Shown: positions 15,165-23,143 of the stretch, in pieces
How the letters are laid out: each line of letters opens with the position of its first letter
Numbering within the stretch: position 1 is the stretch's first letter
Source of the DNA: Gemmatimonadota bacterium
Lineage (GTDB): Bacteria; Gemmatimonadota; Gemmatimonadetes; Longimicrobiales; Gaopeijiaceae
Length of the DNA: 42,415 bases
Assembly (NCBI GenBank): GCA_016209885.1
Contig: JACQVF010000044.1
Span: 1 to 42,415, forward strand
Direction of reading: 5' to 3'
Translations under genes and position numbers: made by a program
The notes under the pieces: generated by a model
Database searches by the model: none
The model's input: only the letters and a program-made list of their open reading frames with translations
Told to the model about the DNA's origin: nothing

Positions 15165-17645
15165 GTGACCGCTCTGGAAGCAGGGACGCGACTCTACGTC
15201 CCTGAGCTTTACCTGTTCGAAGAGGACGGCTTGACCTATGCGATCGACCCAGCCGCTCCGAACTGGGTCGTGGTTGAGCCGGAGGGTCGTGCGCTGCTGG
15301 AGGCGATCTCCGCCGCGCGCGGCGGCGTCAGGTTCGCCGAGCTGGTGGCACGCTACGCCGCCGACCGCGGGCTCGAGGCTGGTCGAGCCTGGGTGGCCGT
15401 GCACGATTTCCTCACAGCTCTCGCGCGAGCCGGGTTGCTCGGCCATGCCCCCTTCACGCGCGTGCCTTACCCCGGACGCATCGCCCTCGTGGCGCCCCAC
15501 GGGCTGCGCGAGCTCTGGCTCCAGATCAACAACGCCTGCAACCTGTCCTGCGCCCACTGCCTCGTGTCGTCCGGGCCCGGCAAAGAACCCGGCCTGCCGC
15601 TGGAACGGCTGTGCACCGTTGTGGACCGCGCGGTGGACCTAGGGTTGGAACGGGTCTACATCACAGGCGGAGAGCCGTTCGTGCGCAGGGACATCTTCAC
15701 CCTCCTGCGGCACGCGACGGAGCTGAGGGGTCTCGAGGCCATGGTGCTCACGAACGCCACGGTGTTCCGTGGCCCCGTGCGCGAGAAACTCCGGGGGCTC
15801 GACCCGCAGCGGGTTCGCTTTCAAGTCTCCATCGACGGCGCCCGCGCCGAGACGTCCGACGAGATCCGTGGACCGGGGACCTTTGCGAAGGCGCTGGATG
15901 GCGCGCGCCTGCTGGCGGACCTCGGCTTCGAGGTGTCGCTCACGGCAGTCACGACCAGACGCAACCTGAAAGAGCTGCCAGAGCTCCCGCTCATCGCGCG
16001 GGGTGTAGGGGCAGCAAGCTATCACCTGATGTGGACCCACAAGCGGGGGCGCGCGGCGGCGAGCCTGAATGGCTTTTTCCCCGAGGTCCCGGATCTGGTG
16101 GCCGCGGTGCTTCGCTCGGCCGATGCGGCTGACGAGGTGGGGATCCCGCTCGACAACCTCGAAGCGGTGAAGCGCCGCGTGAACGGCGTACCGGGAGTGA
16201 AGTACGATTTGGGGAACGGGGGCTGGGACTCCCTCTGCGTAAACTTCGACGGCAGGGTCTACCCGACGGCCGCTCTCGCGAGCGAGCCCGCGCTCGCGTG
16301 CGGTGACGCGACGTGTGAGGACCTGGCGGCGATTCTCGCGAGATCCCCGGTGGTGCAAGCGCTTCGGGCCGCCACGGTCGCGCGGAAGCCTTCGGTACAG
16401 GGCGATCCGTTCCGCTTCTTCACCGGCGGCGGCGACTGGGAGCACGCCTGGTGCTTCTCCGGAGGCGATCCGCTCGCGCCCGATCCGTACTACCCGATCC
16501 AGGTCGCGCTCGTCAGACGGGTGATGACCACGCTGGGCCAGGAGAAGCGCCGCCGGAGGAACCGTCGCTCCGGCTACGACGCACCTCTCGTGCTGCACGC
16601 CATGGGCGAAGGCGCGATCGCCTGCGGCACGGCGGACGGTGCCCTCGCCGAAGAGCCCGTGCTCACGCTGCACTCGAACTGTGTGCTTTCGTTCGATGTG
16701 GACAAGCCGCGGGCCAAGGTACGCGAATACTACAGCGCCGCGGCCGAGATCCCGCAGGTCGAGCTGTGCTGCCCCACGAAGTACGACGCCGACGTCGTCG
16801 CCCACATTCCGCAGGACGTGCTGGACCGGTTCTACGGCTGCGGGTCTCCTATCACGCTGGCGAACGTGCAACCCGGTGAGACCGTCGTCGACCTCGGCTC
16901 CGGTGCGGGGATCGACGTCTTCGTCGCGGCGAAGCTCGTGGGTCCGACCGGTAACGCCATCGGCGTTGACATGACGGAGGCGATGCTTGCCATCGCGAAA
17001 GAGAACCAGCCCCGGGTCGGGGCTGCGCTCGGTTACGATGTGGTCGAGTTCCGCAAGGGTTACCTCGAGCAGATCCCCGTAGAGGACAGGTCGGTCGATG
17101 TCATCACCTCCAACTGCGTCGTGAACCTCTCCCCCGACAAGCCGCGTGTGTTCGAGGAGATGTGGCGCGTGCTGAAGGACCACGGGCGCATCGTGATCGC
17201 GGACATCGTGAGCGAGCGGGACGTGCCACCCCACCTCAAGGTGAACCCGGAGCTGTGGGGCGAGTGCCTCGTGGGAGCGCTCACGCAGGAGCAGTTCGTC
17301 GCCCAGCTCGAGCGCGCCGGGTTCTACGGCCTCACGCTGCTGAAGAAGACGTACTGGAAGGACGTCGAGGGCTACCCGTTCTTCTCGCTCACGGTGCAGG
17401 GGTTCAAGTACGAGAAGACTGCGGGCTGCGTGTTCAAGGGGCATCGAGCCGTGTACCTCGGACCGGGGAAGGCGTTCCTCGATGAGGAGGGCCACCTCTT
17501 CCCTCGGAACGAGCCCTCCGAAGTGTGCACCGATACGGTAGCCAAGCTGAGTCATCCGCCGTACCAGGGTATGTTCGCGATCCTGGAGCCCGGCGAGGAG
17601 CGCGCCGGCTACGCGTGCTGCGAGAGCGACGGGAGCTGCTGCTGA
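15165..17645 (+). CDS. PqqD-like / radical SAM / ArsM-type methyltransferase fusion protein
   Basis: An 826-residue protein. Residues about 1-95 resemble a PqqD-type domain. A radical SAM domain follows with CNLSCAHC (C125, C129, C132), YITGGEPFVRRDIF and QVSIDGARAETSDEIRGPGTF, then a cysteine-bearing SPASM-like part (SLCVNFDGRVYPTAALASEP). From about 500 comes an arsenite methyltransferase-like domain with LCCPTKYD, YGCGSP, VVDLGSGAGIDVFVAAKLVG, TSNCVVNLSPDKPRVFEEMW and WGECLVGAL. These supply the four cysteine positions typical of ArsM (CC535/536, C559, C651, C701). The tail ends in YACCESDGSCC. GTG 15165 has GGGAGG 5 nt upstream. It probably methylates As(III) and may attach a radical SAM-derived group, but the product is unknown. 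A TGATG overlap couples it to the PiT transporter gene. Confidence 0.85.
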   Translation: MTALEAGTRLYVPELYLFEEDGLTYAIDPAAPNWVVVEPEGRALLEAISAARGGVRFAELVARYAADRGLEAGRAWVAVHDFLTALARAGLLGHAPFTRVPYPGRIALVAPHGLRELWLQINNACNLSCAHCLVSSGPGKEPGLPLERLCTVVDRAVDLGLERVYITGGEPFVRRDIFTLLRHATELRGLEAMVLTNATVFRGPVREKLRGLDPQRVRFQVSIDGARAETSDEIRGPGTFAKALDGARLLADLGFEVSLTAVTTRRNLKELPELPLIARGVGAASYHLMWTHKRGRAAASLNGFFPEVPDLVAAVLRSADAADEVGIPLDNLEAVKRRVNGVPGVKYDLGNGGWDSLCVNFDGRVYPTAALASEPALACGDATCEDLAAILARSPVVQALRAATVARKPSVQGDPFRFFTGGGDWEHAWCFSGGDPLAPDPYYPIQVALVRRVMTTLGQEKRRRRNRRSGYDAPLVLHAMGEGAIACGTADGALAEEPVLTLHSNCVLSFDVDKPRAKVREYYSAAAEIPQVELCCPTKYDADVVAHIPQDVLDRFYGCGSPITLANVQPGETVVDLGSGAGIDVFVAAKLVGPTGNAIGVDMTEAMLAIAKENQPRVGAALGYDVVEFRKGYLEQIPVEDRSVDVITSNCVVNLSPDKPRVFEEMWRVLKDHGRIVIADIVSERDVPPHLKVNPELWGECLVGALTQEQFVAQLERAGFYGLTLLKKTYWKDVEGYPFFSLTVQGFKYEKTAGCVFKGHRAVYLGPGKAFLDEEGHLFPRNEPSEVCTDTVAKLSHPPYQGMFAILEPGEERAGYACCESDGSCC

Positions 17646-18730
17646 TGGTCCCGCTCGTCCTGGCGCTGGTGCTGGTCGTCGCGTTCGTCAACGGCGCGAA
17701 CGACGTATCGAAGGGGGTCGCGACGCTGGTGGGCTCGGGCCTGAGCACGGACCGGCGGGCGATCGCCTGGGGAGCCGCGTGGACGGCAGCCGGCGCCCTG
17801 GCGGCCGTGTTCGTGGCGCAGGGACTCATCGCCATGTTCTCGGGTGACGGGATCCTCAGCGTGCCTGTCGAGCGCCCGGTATTTCTGGCGGCTGTGACCA
17901 GCGGCGCGATCGGCTGGCTCATCATTGCGACCGGCGCGGGGCTGCCCGTGTCCACGACCCACGCGCTGGTGGGCGGGCTCGTCGGGGCGGGCATCGTGGC
18001 GCAGGGGCTCGGCGCGGTGAATTGGGGGACGGTCGCGCTCAAGGTCGTGATTCCGCTGGCGCTGTCGCCTCTCCTGTCCCTCGCTCTCGTATTTGGTATC
18101 CTCCCGGCCGTGAGCTTCGGCTTCCGCCGCCTGAATCGTTACTGCGTGTGCGTCGAGCGCCACGAAGCCGTGCTCGCGCCGGCACTCGCAGGTCCGGCGC
18201 TAGCGACGGGAAGCGCACTCCGCGTCGTGGCGGGCGCGGACTGCCCGCCCGAGGTCGTGACGCGGGTCAACGCCCTGGACTCGCTGCACTGGCTCTCGGC
18301 GGGGCTCACGAGCTTCTCCCGCGGGCTGAACGACGCGCCGAAAGTGCTCGGGCTCGGCGTCGCCGCGGGCGCGTTGGTCGGCATCGGCGTCGGCCCGCTT
18401 GCGGCGCTGGTTGCGATCGCGATGGGGACAGGGAGCCAAGTGGGCGGGCGGAAGGTCACGCACACGCTCGCCGGCCGAGTGACCCGGATGTCGCCGGACG
18501 ACGGCCTCGCCGCCAATCTCGTGACTTCGCTGCTCGTCGGACTGGCCTCGACCGTGGGGGCGCCCGTGTCGACCACCCATGTTTCCACCGGCGCCATCGT
18601 CGGAATCGGGATGCACCGGCGGGATGTGCGCTGGAAGCTCGTGCGGGAGCTGCTGCTGGCGTGGCTGGTCACAGTGCCGGTCGCGGCGGGCCTCGGGGCC
18701 GTGACGTACCGGGTATTCGCCGGGTACTAG
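17645..18730 (+). CDS. PiT-family inorganic phosphate (possibly arsenate/metal-phosphate) transporter
   Basis: A 361-residue membrane protein with the duplicated PiT signature: AFVNGANDVSKGVATLVGSG with GLPVSTTHALVGGLVGAGI in the first half, and FSRGLNDAPKVLGLGVAAGA with GAPVSTTHVSTGAIVGIG in the second. About ten hydrophobic segments flank a hydrophilic loop (about 160-215). PiT transporters move phosphate with protons or sodium and often cannot exclude arsenate. ATG 17645 overlaps the preceding stop (TGATG), so it is translated with the radical SAM-methyltransferase protein. This pairing suggests a role in moving arsenic species or phosphate linked to arsenic metabolism. Its 3' end is overlapped by the readthrough tail of the opposing gene. 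Confidence 0.88.
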   Translation: MVPLVLALVLVVAFVNGANDVSKGVATLVGSGLSTDRRAIAWGAAWTAAGALAAVFVAQGLIAMFSGDGILSVPVERPVFLAAVTSGAIGWLIIATGAGLPVSTTHALVGGLVGAGIVAQGLGAVNWGTVALKVVIPLALSPLLSLALVFGILPAVSFGFRRLNRYCVCVERHEAVLAPALAGPALATGSALRVVAGADCPPEVVTRVNALDSLHWLSAGLTSFSRGLNDAPKVLGLGVAAGALVGIGVGPLAALVAIAMGTGSQVGGRKVTHTLAGRVTRMSPDDGLAANLVTSLLVGLASTVGAPVSTTHVSTGAIVGIGMHRRDVRWKLVRELLLAWLVTVPVAAGLGAVTYRVFAGY

Positions 18731-20272
18731 TGAACCAACACCAGCACCTCGGTTGATCGACCCGCGCTCCCGCGCGTTCAGCTCCCGCGCCACCAGCTCG
18801 CGGATCGGGTTAATGGTCGTGCCGAAGCCATAGATCGCCTTGATGACGCGTAGCTCGCGGTCAAGGATGACGGTGTACGGCAGGCCGCGGTAGCCGTACC
18901 GGTCGCGAAGCCGGCCCCGGCCCTCGACGTTCGAGTACCGGATGCCCAGCTCCGTCACGAAGGCGCGCGCATCGTCGGGATCGACGTCGTCATTGACGCC
19001 GATGACGGCGACCTGAGCCGCGTCCACCTGGCGGGCGTAGGCGTCCAGCGCCGGCATCTCGGCGCGGCACGGCCCGCACCAGCTCGCCCAGAAGTTGAGG
19101 ACCACCACGCGCCCGCGGTAGTCGTCCAGGTCGATGGTGTCGCCGGTCAGGAGTCTGGGGAGCGCGAACGGCGGGAAGGCCGCGCGGGCGGGTTCGCCCG
19201 TGCGGGCGAGAGCGTCGCCGGGCGGCAACGCGTAGACGCGTCCCTGGTTGTCCGCGAAGAGCGCCTGGTCTCGGGGCACGGGCCCGGCGCGCACGAGCAC
19301 TCCGTCCTCGTCGAAGACATAGAGATGCTCCGGGGTGCCCGTCGCATCCGCGGCCCCGAGAGCGTACACCAAGCCGTCGAGGCCGACCGTGATGCCGAAA
19401 TGAATGGGGAGGAACTCTACATCCAGCGTCCCATCGCGCGCCAGGAAGCGCGGCGCCTCGAGACGGCCGGCGAACGGGCGGGTGCTTCGCCACGTTTCCG
19501 TCCCATTCCGGTCATAGCGGCGGATCTCGGGATGGAGGCCGTGGGCGAAGTAGACGCCGCCGGTGCGATCGGTGCTAACCCAGCCGCTGTTGACCAGTTG
19601 GCCGAGCAACCCGTTCTTCGGTACCTCCACGGCTCCGACGGTGCGCGTAACTTGGCCGTCACCGTCGAGAAACCAGATCAGCGGGTCCTGCGGTCGCACG
19701 ACCGCGAGCTCGAACTCGAGATACGTCCGGGCAGCTGCGACGGGGCCATCTCCACCCGTAGCGGGAGGCGCAGGGAGACGGGCGTCGAGCCACCCCGCGG
19801 GTACGCCGTCCCGGAACACCAGCGAAGAGCCGTCCCCCTCGGCGACCCAGACCTCGGGGCCGGGCGCGGCAACGAATAGCGGGCGGACGGGTGGCGGTCC
19901 GTCCCGGGGAGCGCCCTGAAGCACGCTGGTGACCGTGCCGCGGCCGTCGAAGATCACGGCCCGGGCGCCATCGGCGTCAGGCCACGCGACCCGGCCATCG
20001 CCCACCGGTACGGCAGCCCGGCTCTGCATGAAAAGGAGCTGGACCTCCCCGGTCGGATCGGAATAGATGAGGAGGCGTTCCCGGGGCCCTGCGTTCTGAA
20101 CGGTCACGCGGTCCTCACCTGTGATCCGCTCCGGCGGCCGCCAGCCCTCCACCGCCTCACCGGCGGGCCGCGGGCCCGCGTCGGCCGCGCAGCCGGCGGC
20201 AAGCCCGAGGAGCACCAGGAACGGAACGGCGAGGCCGGGTACTCGAGTCCGACCTCGCCGGAACCGCAGCAC
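18200..20272 (-). CDS. Thioredoxin-like (TlpA-type) lipoprotein with propeller-like N-domain, stop codon apparently lost
   Basis: The frame starts near GTG 20272 and encodes a lipoprotein signal (LVLLGLAAGC, C28). A repetitive domain of about 370 residues follows (motifs such as LIWFLDGDGQVTRTVG, HLYVFDEDGVLVRAGP, ALFADNQGRVYALPPGD), then a TlpA/ResA-like thioredoxin domain with VVLNFWASWCGPCRAEMPAL (near 19090-19040) and GLPYTVILDRELRVIKAIYG. Recognisable sequence ends near 18770 (ELNARERG), but no stop follows until 18200, so the frame runs about 530 bp antisense through the PiT gene. The true protein probably ends near 18770 after a lost stop or frameshift; TAG in the next frame near 18730 would end it. 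It is likely a periplasmic thiol-disulfide reductase, placed after the small secreted protein gene. Confidence 0.68.
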   Translation of the reverse strand: MLRFRRGRTRVPGLAVPFLVLLGLAAGCAADAGPRPAGEAVEGWRPPERITGEDRVTVQNAGPRERLLIYSDPTGEVQLLFMQSRAAVPVGDGRVAWPDADGARAVIFDGRGTVTSVLQGAPRDGPPPVRPLFVAAPGPEVWVAEGDGSSLVFRDGVPAGWLDARLPAPPATGGDGPVAAARTYLEFELAVVRPQDPLIWFLDGDGQVTRTVGAVEVPKNGLLGQLVNSGWVSTDRTGGVYFAHGLHPEIRRYDRNGTETWRSTRPFAGRLEAPRFLARDGTLDVEFLPIHFGITVGLDGLVYALGAADATGTPEHLYVFDEDGVLVRAGPVPRDQALFADNQGRVYALPPGDALARTGEPARAAFPPFALPRLLTGDTIDLDDYRGRVVVLNFWASWCGPCRAEMPALDAYARQVDAAQVAVIGVNDDVDPDDARAFVTELGIRYSNVEGRGRLRDRYGYRGLPYTVILDRELRVIKAIYGFGTTINPIRELVARELNARERGSINRGAGVGSLVPGEYPVRHGPEARRDRHCDQPRQQQLPHELPAHIPPVHPDSDDGAGGNMGGRHGRPHGRGQSDEQRSHEIGGEAVVRRHPGHSAGERVRDLPPAHLAPCPHRDRNQRRKRADADADQRARGDAEPEHFRRVVQPAGEAREPRREPVQRVQGVDPRHDLGRAVRARHDAECASRR

Positions 20273-20297
20273 GTTCTGCAACGCTGAGTCTGCCGGC

Positions 20298-20675
20298 CTA
20301 CATCGTGACGCTCTCAAGGATGATTCCCTTGAGGCCCGCACGCTCCACGACCTTGCCCTTGACCCTGACCGTGTGCTCCGCGTGCGGTCGAAGCCTGTCG
20401 TTCTGCGACTTGCCGGGCATCCCCTCGGTAAGGGGGATGTACAGCGTGCCGTCCTGGCCCAACAGCGCCAGCGGGATTCCGGCGTCCGCGCACACCTGCG
20501 CGCATTGCCGGTGGCTGTCACCACTCAGGTTGGCCTGAAGCTTACAGCTCAGATCCACTACCTGGGCGGTGAACTCGACGGACTGCCCCATTGCCCCCGG
20601 CTGTTGGGCGGCCGCCGGCCGCGCCGCGAGCAGCGGGAGAGCCAGGACCGTTACCGCGAGGATCGACTTCCGCAT
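20298..20675 (-). CDS. Small secreted protein with HRxCAxxCAxxGxP motif
   Basis: A 125-residue protein with a signal peptide (about 1-23, ending AAAQ). The mature part has VVDLSCKLQANLSGDSHRQC, AQVCADAGIPLALLGQDGTL and YIPLTEGMPGKSQNDRLRPH, then VRVKGKVVERAGLKGIILES, which looks like an OB-fold-like beta unit. Three cysteines (in SCK, QCA and VCA) are spaced to bind a metal or form disulfides. ATG 20675 has AAGGAGG 7 nt upstream, a strong site. It is 25 bp upstream of the thioredoxin lipoprotein gene, so they are probably co-transcribed and the thioredoxin may act on its cysteines. I know similar periplasmic proteins but no assigned function. Confidence 0.7.
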   Translation of the reverse strand: MRKSILAVTVLALPLLAARPAAAQQPGAMGQSVEFTAQVVDLSCKLQANLSGDSHRQCAQVCADAGIPLALLGQDGTLYIPLTEGMPGKSQNDRLRPHAEHTVRVKGKVVERAGLKGIILESVTM

Positions 20676-20761
20676 TCTCAAACCTCCTTCTCCAAAGGAC
20701 CGTTCCGCCGACTGCGGAGGTCAGCGCAGGAGACCAGCACCTCTCACATCCTGCGCACGAT

Positions 20762-21255
20762 TCAGTGAACGTGCGCAGCCGAATCGTACGCGCGTGTCAC
20801 GGAATCGGCTCTCATCACCTCGAATTCGAATTCCGCCGCGTCGGTTCCATCGGCGTTCAAATTGACGTACAAATTCCAGCGGCCCTCCATGGGAAGCTCA
20901 ACCACCGTGACATACTGGCCCGGCCCCGTTTGCCGCGTAGGGAAACGCGTGATGCCGTGGATCGGCTTCGTCGGCGAGGCCAGGTCCACCTTCACGGGGG
21001 CCACTTTGCCGATGGCGGCGGGATCGATCTCGAGGTAGACGTCGACTTCGCCGCTTCGAAGCGGGTACGCGTGGGCCTCCACTCCAACCTCGACGCCCCG
21101 CCGGGAGCGGGCCAGCCACGTCTCGGACGCACTCGCGTCACCTGCCTCGGGGAAAGCCGCGGTCCCGCAGTCCCGCGGTCCCCGGTGGCCGCCGAATCGT
21201 CGGCGGAGCACCCGGCCGCCAGGAGTACCACCCTCACGACTACCCAGTTGGACAT
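20762..21255 (-). pseudogene. YtkA-like lipoprotein, frameshifted
   Basis: ATG 21255 opens a lipoprotein signal, MSNWVVVRVVLLAAGCSADD, which then runs into low-quality sequence. A different frame carries the mature domain: ARSRRGVEVGVEAHAYPLRS, GEVDVYLEIDPAAIGKVAPV, GITRFPTRQTGPGQYVTVVE and GRWNLYVNLNADGTDAAEFEF, ending at 20762. This resembles the YtkA/FixH-like beta domain. A single frame change between about 21170 and 21110 would restore one protein of about 165 residues. It may be a real mutation or a sequencing indel. It lies 86 bp upstream of the small secreted protein gene on the same strand. Confidence 0.6.
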
Positions 21256-21712
21256 GCATCTCGGCTGCCCAGGATCGCTTCCCCGATCAAATCGCGTCTC
21301 TTCTGTCCAAACTTGATGAACCGGCTGCGGGTTCTATCCAGAAACGGGCCAGGGGGGCCGTCTGGATGTCGGTGGTTCGAGTCGTAGTGGCGGACGCGAG
21401 GGCGAGCGGGCCACCGCGGCGACACCACCCAACGGTACGGGATGAAGTACCGGAGGAGGCGCTTCATCAACCGCGCATCGTGTGCACTGACTGAGAGCCT
21501 CTTCTTCGTGGACTGCGCCCCTGGGAAGCGCAATGCGTCGGTAACCGATCCTCCCATCGCTTCAGGCAGCTTACCGAATCTGGGAGGGGGCAGTACTGGG
21601 ATTTCGGGAACCCTCCGTTGCCCGATCCCGGTTTGGTCTCCGAACAGTGCAGAAAACTGCGCAACGCCGAGTCGCCTGAGCGCCTCGGCTCCACTTGATC
21701 ACAGGAGAGACC
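21256..21712. other. Intergenic region with possible coding debris
   Basis: I find no intact gene in these 457 bp. On the minus strand near 21475-21415 a short piece reads MKRLLRYFIPYRWVV, reminiscent of the start of an ABC exporter, but it degrades at once. The promoter of the plus-strand membrane gene at 21713 should be at the right end. Confidence 0.3.
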
Positions 21713-22168
21713 ATGAATATCCAGATCGGACGGGCCATCGCGGCCGGAATCATCGGCACCGCAGTCATGAGCATCGTCGGCCTATGGATCGCGCCTCTGA
21801 TGGGAATGCCGGCCATGAACCCGGCCGCGATGCTGGCCGGCGCGATGGGCGGCAGCCTTGCGCTGGGCTGGACCGCGCATCTCATGATCGGGACGATCCT
21901 CGCGCTGATCTATGCCGCCGTCGCGCCGGCGCTGCCCGGCGCACCGGCTGTGCGTGGCGCGCTTTACGGCGTCGCGCCGTTCCTGTTGGCCCAGATCGTG
22001 GTCATGCCGATGATGGGTATGCCGCTCTTTTCGGGCTCGGCTGTCCTGGCGATGGGCAGCCTAATCGGGCACCTGGTGTATGGCGGTATTGTCGGCACTG
22101 TCTACGGCCGGGTGACCGCGCGCGCCGGATTGCCGGCGAGCGTCCAGTCAGCGTCCACGGCTCGCTGA
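21713..22168 (+). CDS. DUF6789-like small membrane protein
   Basis: A 151-residue hydrophobic protein with four to five Gly/Met-rich transmembrane segments (MNIQIGRAIAAGIIGTAVMS, LALGWTAHLMIGTILALIYA, GALYGVAPFLLAQIVVMPMM, GSLIGHLVYGGIVGTVYGRV). It begins at ATG 21713, 7 nt after AGGAG. Proteins of this appearance are annotated as YagU/DUF6789-like membrane proteins of unknown function. The many methionines (VMPMMGMP, LMGMPAMNPAAM) would suit soft-metal contact, but this is speculation. No coupled gene is visible; a merA remnant lies just downstream on the other strand. Confidence 0.65.
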   Translation: MNIQIGRAIAAGIIGTAVMSIVGLWIAPLMGMPAMNPAAMLAGAMGGSLALGWTAHLMIGTILALIYAAVAPALPGAPAVRGALYGVAPFLLAQIVVMPMMGMPLFSGSAVLAMGSLIGHLVYGGIVGTVYGRVTARAGLPASVQSASTAR

Positions 22169-22173
22169 CACGA

Positions 22174-22187
22174 GCGGATTTTTCCGC
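22174..22187 (+). terminator. Small hairpin after the DUF6789-like gene
   Basis: GCGGA-TTTT-TCCGC lies 5 bp after the stop codon at 22168. The stem is only 5 bp and no T-run follows the stem, so termination is uncertain. Confidence 0.25.
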
Positions 22188-22408
22188 CCGGGTCGAACCG
22201 AAGCGGAGCGAAGGTCAGCGAAGGGCAAGGGCTGCAGGTGAAGAGGAGAGCCAACCGGCTGCGCACTGCAATCGCGCCGCGGCCGGTTCTCTTCCTGGGG
22301 AACCTAACGCTTCCGCTCCTGGGCTGCTGCGGGCTGAAGGCGAGCAGTGGTGGCGAGCAGATGGGGCGAGCAGCTGTACGACAAATCGAAGCGCCCGTCG
22401 TTCTCAGC

Positions 22409-22596
22409 GTCTTCGACGGCACGCAGCCGACGTTGACACAGCTCCCACACAGGGTCCCGCCCTCCGCCAGGGCAACCTGCGCGCCGAGGTCGGCCGCCTT
22501 GATCACGGCGGCGAACCCTGCCGACCCGCCCACAATGGCGACGTCGTACTCGCCGCCTGCGTGCTCGCGATACACTGACGACAGGCTGGCTGCCAC
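22409..22596 (-). pseudogene. merA: Second merA remnant (N-terminal FAD domain only)
   Basis: On the minus strand from about 22596 the frame gives [33 protein letters not shown] and [17 protein letters not shown], the dinucleotide-binding start and redox-active CVNVGC of mercuric reductase. Similarity stops abruptly after KTL, and the frame continues as non-homologous sequence to 22102. No HMA domain precedes it. One glycine of the GxGxxG loop and the usual GGTC (here CGSC) are altered. The DNA at 22409-22558 matches 216-370 at roughly nine of ten positions, with one 3-bp gap. It is therefore a second, independent relic rather than a piece of the first. Confidence 0.75.
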
Positions 22597-22610
22597 CGCC
22601 GACGACTGCG

Positions 22611-22823
22611 GACGAAAATAGCTGCCGGCTCGCGGCCCGGCGGTACCGGCAGGAGCTCAGACAGCACGGCCAAGTCGAACGCCAGGTCTACGTGGTTCGG
22701 ATCGGCACCGCACGGAGAGGAATCCGCTACATCGTGGTCGATCCCACTGAGCGCGCGGGGGAATTCGGCATTGCGATGGTCTTCGACAAGCACTTCAAAT
22801 TCCTAGTGGCTTTTACGGGCTAA
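22611..22823 (+). pseudogene. Hypothetical C-terminal coding fragment
   Basis: A plus-strand frame reading DENSCRLAARRYRQELRQHG, VERQVYVVRIGTARRGIRYI and VVDPTERAGEFGIAMVFDKH to TAA at 22821-22823 has protein-like composition, unlike the shadow frames nearby. It has no plausible start codon or ribosome site and begins inside decayed merA sequence. I do not recognise the family. Confidence 0.25.
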
Positions 22824-23143
22824 CCCCCCCGATCGAAGCCGTCGCAGCCCATCTTGGACTCACAGCGCGATGCTCCGGGTCCCTGGGTCCCCGCGTCTCC
22901 GGGGCCGCGAGGCGGCGAGCCTCCGCGTCTCCGTCGCCGCCATGTCCAACCCAGATCCGGGTGCGCCCGCGCAAGCCGAAGGACTTTGCAGTGACTACGG
23001 AGGGGCAACCGACCGCTCGGCAAGATGACGCGCGGCGATTCTTCCGCCGCACCCCCGATGGCCTCGCCGGCCGAAATACTTATCGCAAACGCGGACCGCC
23101 CCTCCCTTCCCGCACGCGGATCGAGCGGGGCGGCGGGGCGCGA
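22824..23143. other. Spacer downstream of typA
   Basis: This 320-bp region lies between the hypothetical fragment and the 3' end of typA. I see no gene, RNA or clear terminator in it. Confidence 0.35.

Noticed and set aside
15639..17555. Long minus-strand frame opposite the radical SAM-methyltransferase gene
   Set aside because: The plus strand has domain motifs over its full length; the minus-strand protein has none.
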